From: Clostridiaceae bacterium OM02-2AC
GTDB lineage: Bacteria; Bacillota_I; Bacilli_A; Erysipelotrichales; Erysipelotrichaceae
Length of the DNA: 15,195 nucleotides
NCBI GenBank assembly: GCA_003481775.1
Contig: QULU01000061.1
Location: 1-15,195, forward strand
Direction: 5' to 3'
The notes below the pieces were generated by a model. It saw only the letters and a list, made by a program, of their open reading frames with translations. It made no database searches and was not told where the DNA came from. Shown piece after piece: positions 14,837-15,195 of this stretch (position 1 is the first letter of the stretch; each line of letters opens with the position of its first letter). Both the position numbers and the translations under genes were made by a program.

Positions 14837-15195
14837 AATAAAATGAGGCTTTTGTGTTAAACGAATTTACTTTACTTATCATATCTTGTTATAAAAAGCA
14901 GAAAAAAGATACTATTTGAAAAAAATGATGAAGTGAAAAGCTAAATTTCACTTCCAAAAGGCGGAAAAAAGTGGAATTATCTTCTACAAAAGTTTATTCA
15001 AACCATAAATATAGGGTTCGAAAGAGATTCAACTGAGTAGAAGTAAATAAAAACATGAAGAGAGCTGCTATTGTGCAAATGGTAAAAAAATAAATGGGAA
15101 TATAGCAAAAGATGTGTAAATATCAAAAAGTGGGTAAGAATGTAGATAGAGAGCGTTTCAAAGTTTGTGTAAACTCAAGAAACTGATATAAGACC
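14837..15195. other. AT-rich tail without a recognised gene
   Basis: I see no credible gene on either strand. The only structure is a 9-bp inverted repeat, GAAGTGAAA (14930-14938) and TTTCACTTC (14946-14954), with a 7-base loop. No T run follows, so its role is unknown. Confidence 0.5.

Noticed and set aside
14930..14954. Hairpin after the methyltransferase as a terminator
   Set aside because: The 9-bp stem is followed by caaaagg, not a T run, and it lies about 90 bp after a dead gene.
1..15195. tRNA, rRNA or riboswitch
   Set aside because: No cloverleaf, conserved rRNA stretch or riboswitch-like core was recognised on either strand by eye.

Overview
The window is AT-rich DNA from a low-GC Gram-positive bacterium, most likely a gut-associated Firmicute. 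Erysipelotrichia is my best guess, based on the transposase and mobT-like types, but nothing here fixes the taxon. It is a graveyard of mobile elements around one long intact gene. The other recognisable genes carry stops, frameshifts or truncations.

Layout, left to right. (1) 81-1872: an IS4-family element with 31-bp terminal inverted repeats, a decayed transposase and a terminator-like hairpin. (2) 2024-2169: a perfect 32-bp fold-back hairpin leading into the 3' tip of an otherwise lost insertion sequence, related to the one at 3949-5633. (3) 2167-3339: a decayed IS630-family element (copy 1, minus strand) whose left TA lies at the outer tip of that relic. (4) 3660-6386: a ruined Tn916 Orf20/MobT-type relaxase gene of an integrative conjugative element. 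It is split by a 1.7-kb insertion sequence (3949-5633) with perfect 21-bp inverted repeats in a run of T. (5) 6387-7108: degraded sequence with a few doubtful small ORFs. (6) 7109-11131: the intact gene. It encodes a secreted protein of 1340 residues with a signal peptide, three 308-residue repeats and a C-terminal transglutaminase-like cysteine domain. Each repeat is a Cry1Ac domain-VI-like helical segment plus two mucin/carbohydrate-binding-like modules. (7) 11258-11792: unidentified coding debris. (8) 11826-12399: the 3' end of an ISL3-family element, cut by a second IS630-family element (copy 2, 12400-13665). (9) 13666-15195: a doubtful small ORF, a perfect 14-bp hairpin and a ruined DNA methyltransferase pseudogene.

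The mobT ruin and perhaps the methyltransferase suggest that a conjugative or phage-like island once sat here and was then taken apart by several insertion sequences. The intact gene encodes a probable secreted host- or glycan-directed enzyme. Its survival suggests either selection or recent arrival. I see no operon: it stands alone with its own ribosome binding site.
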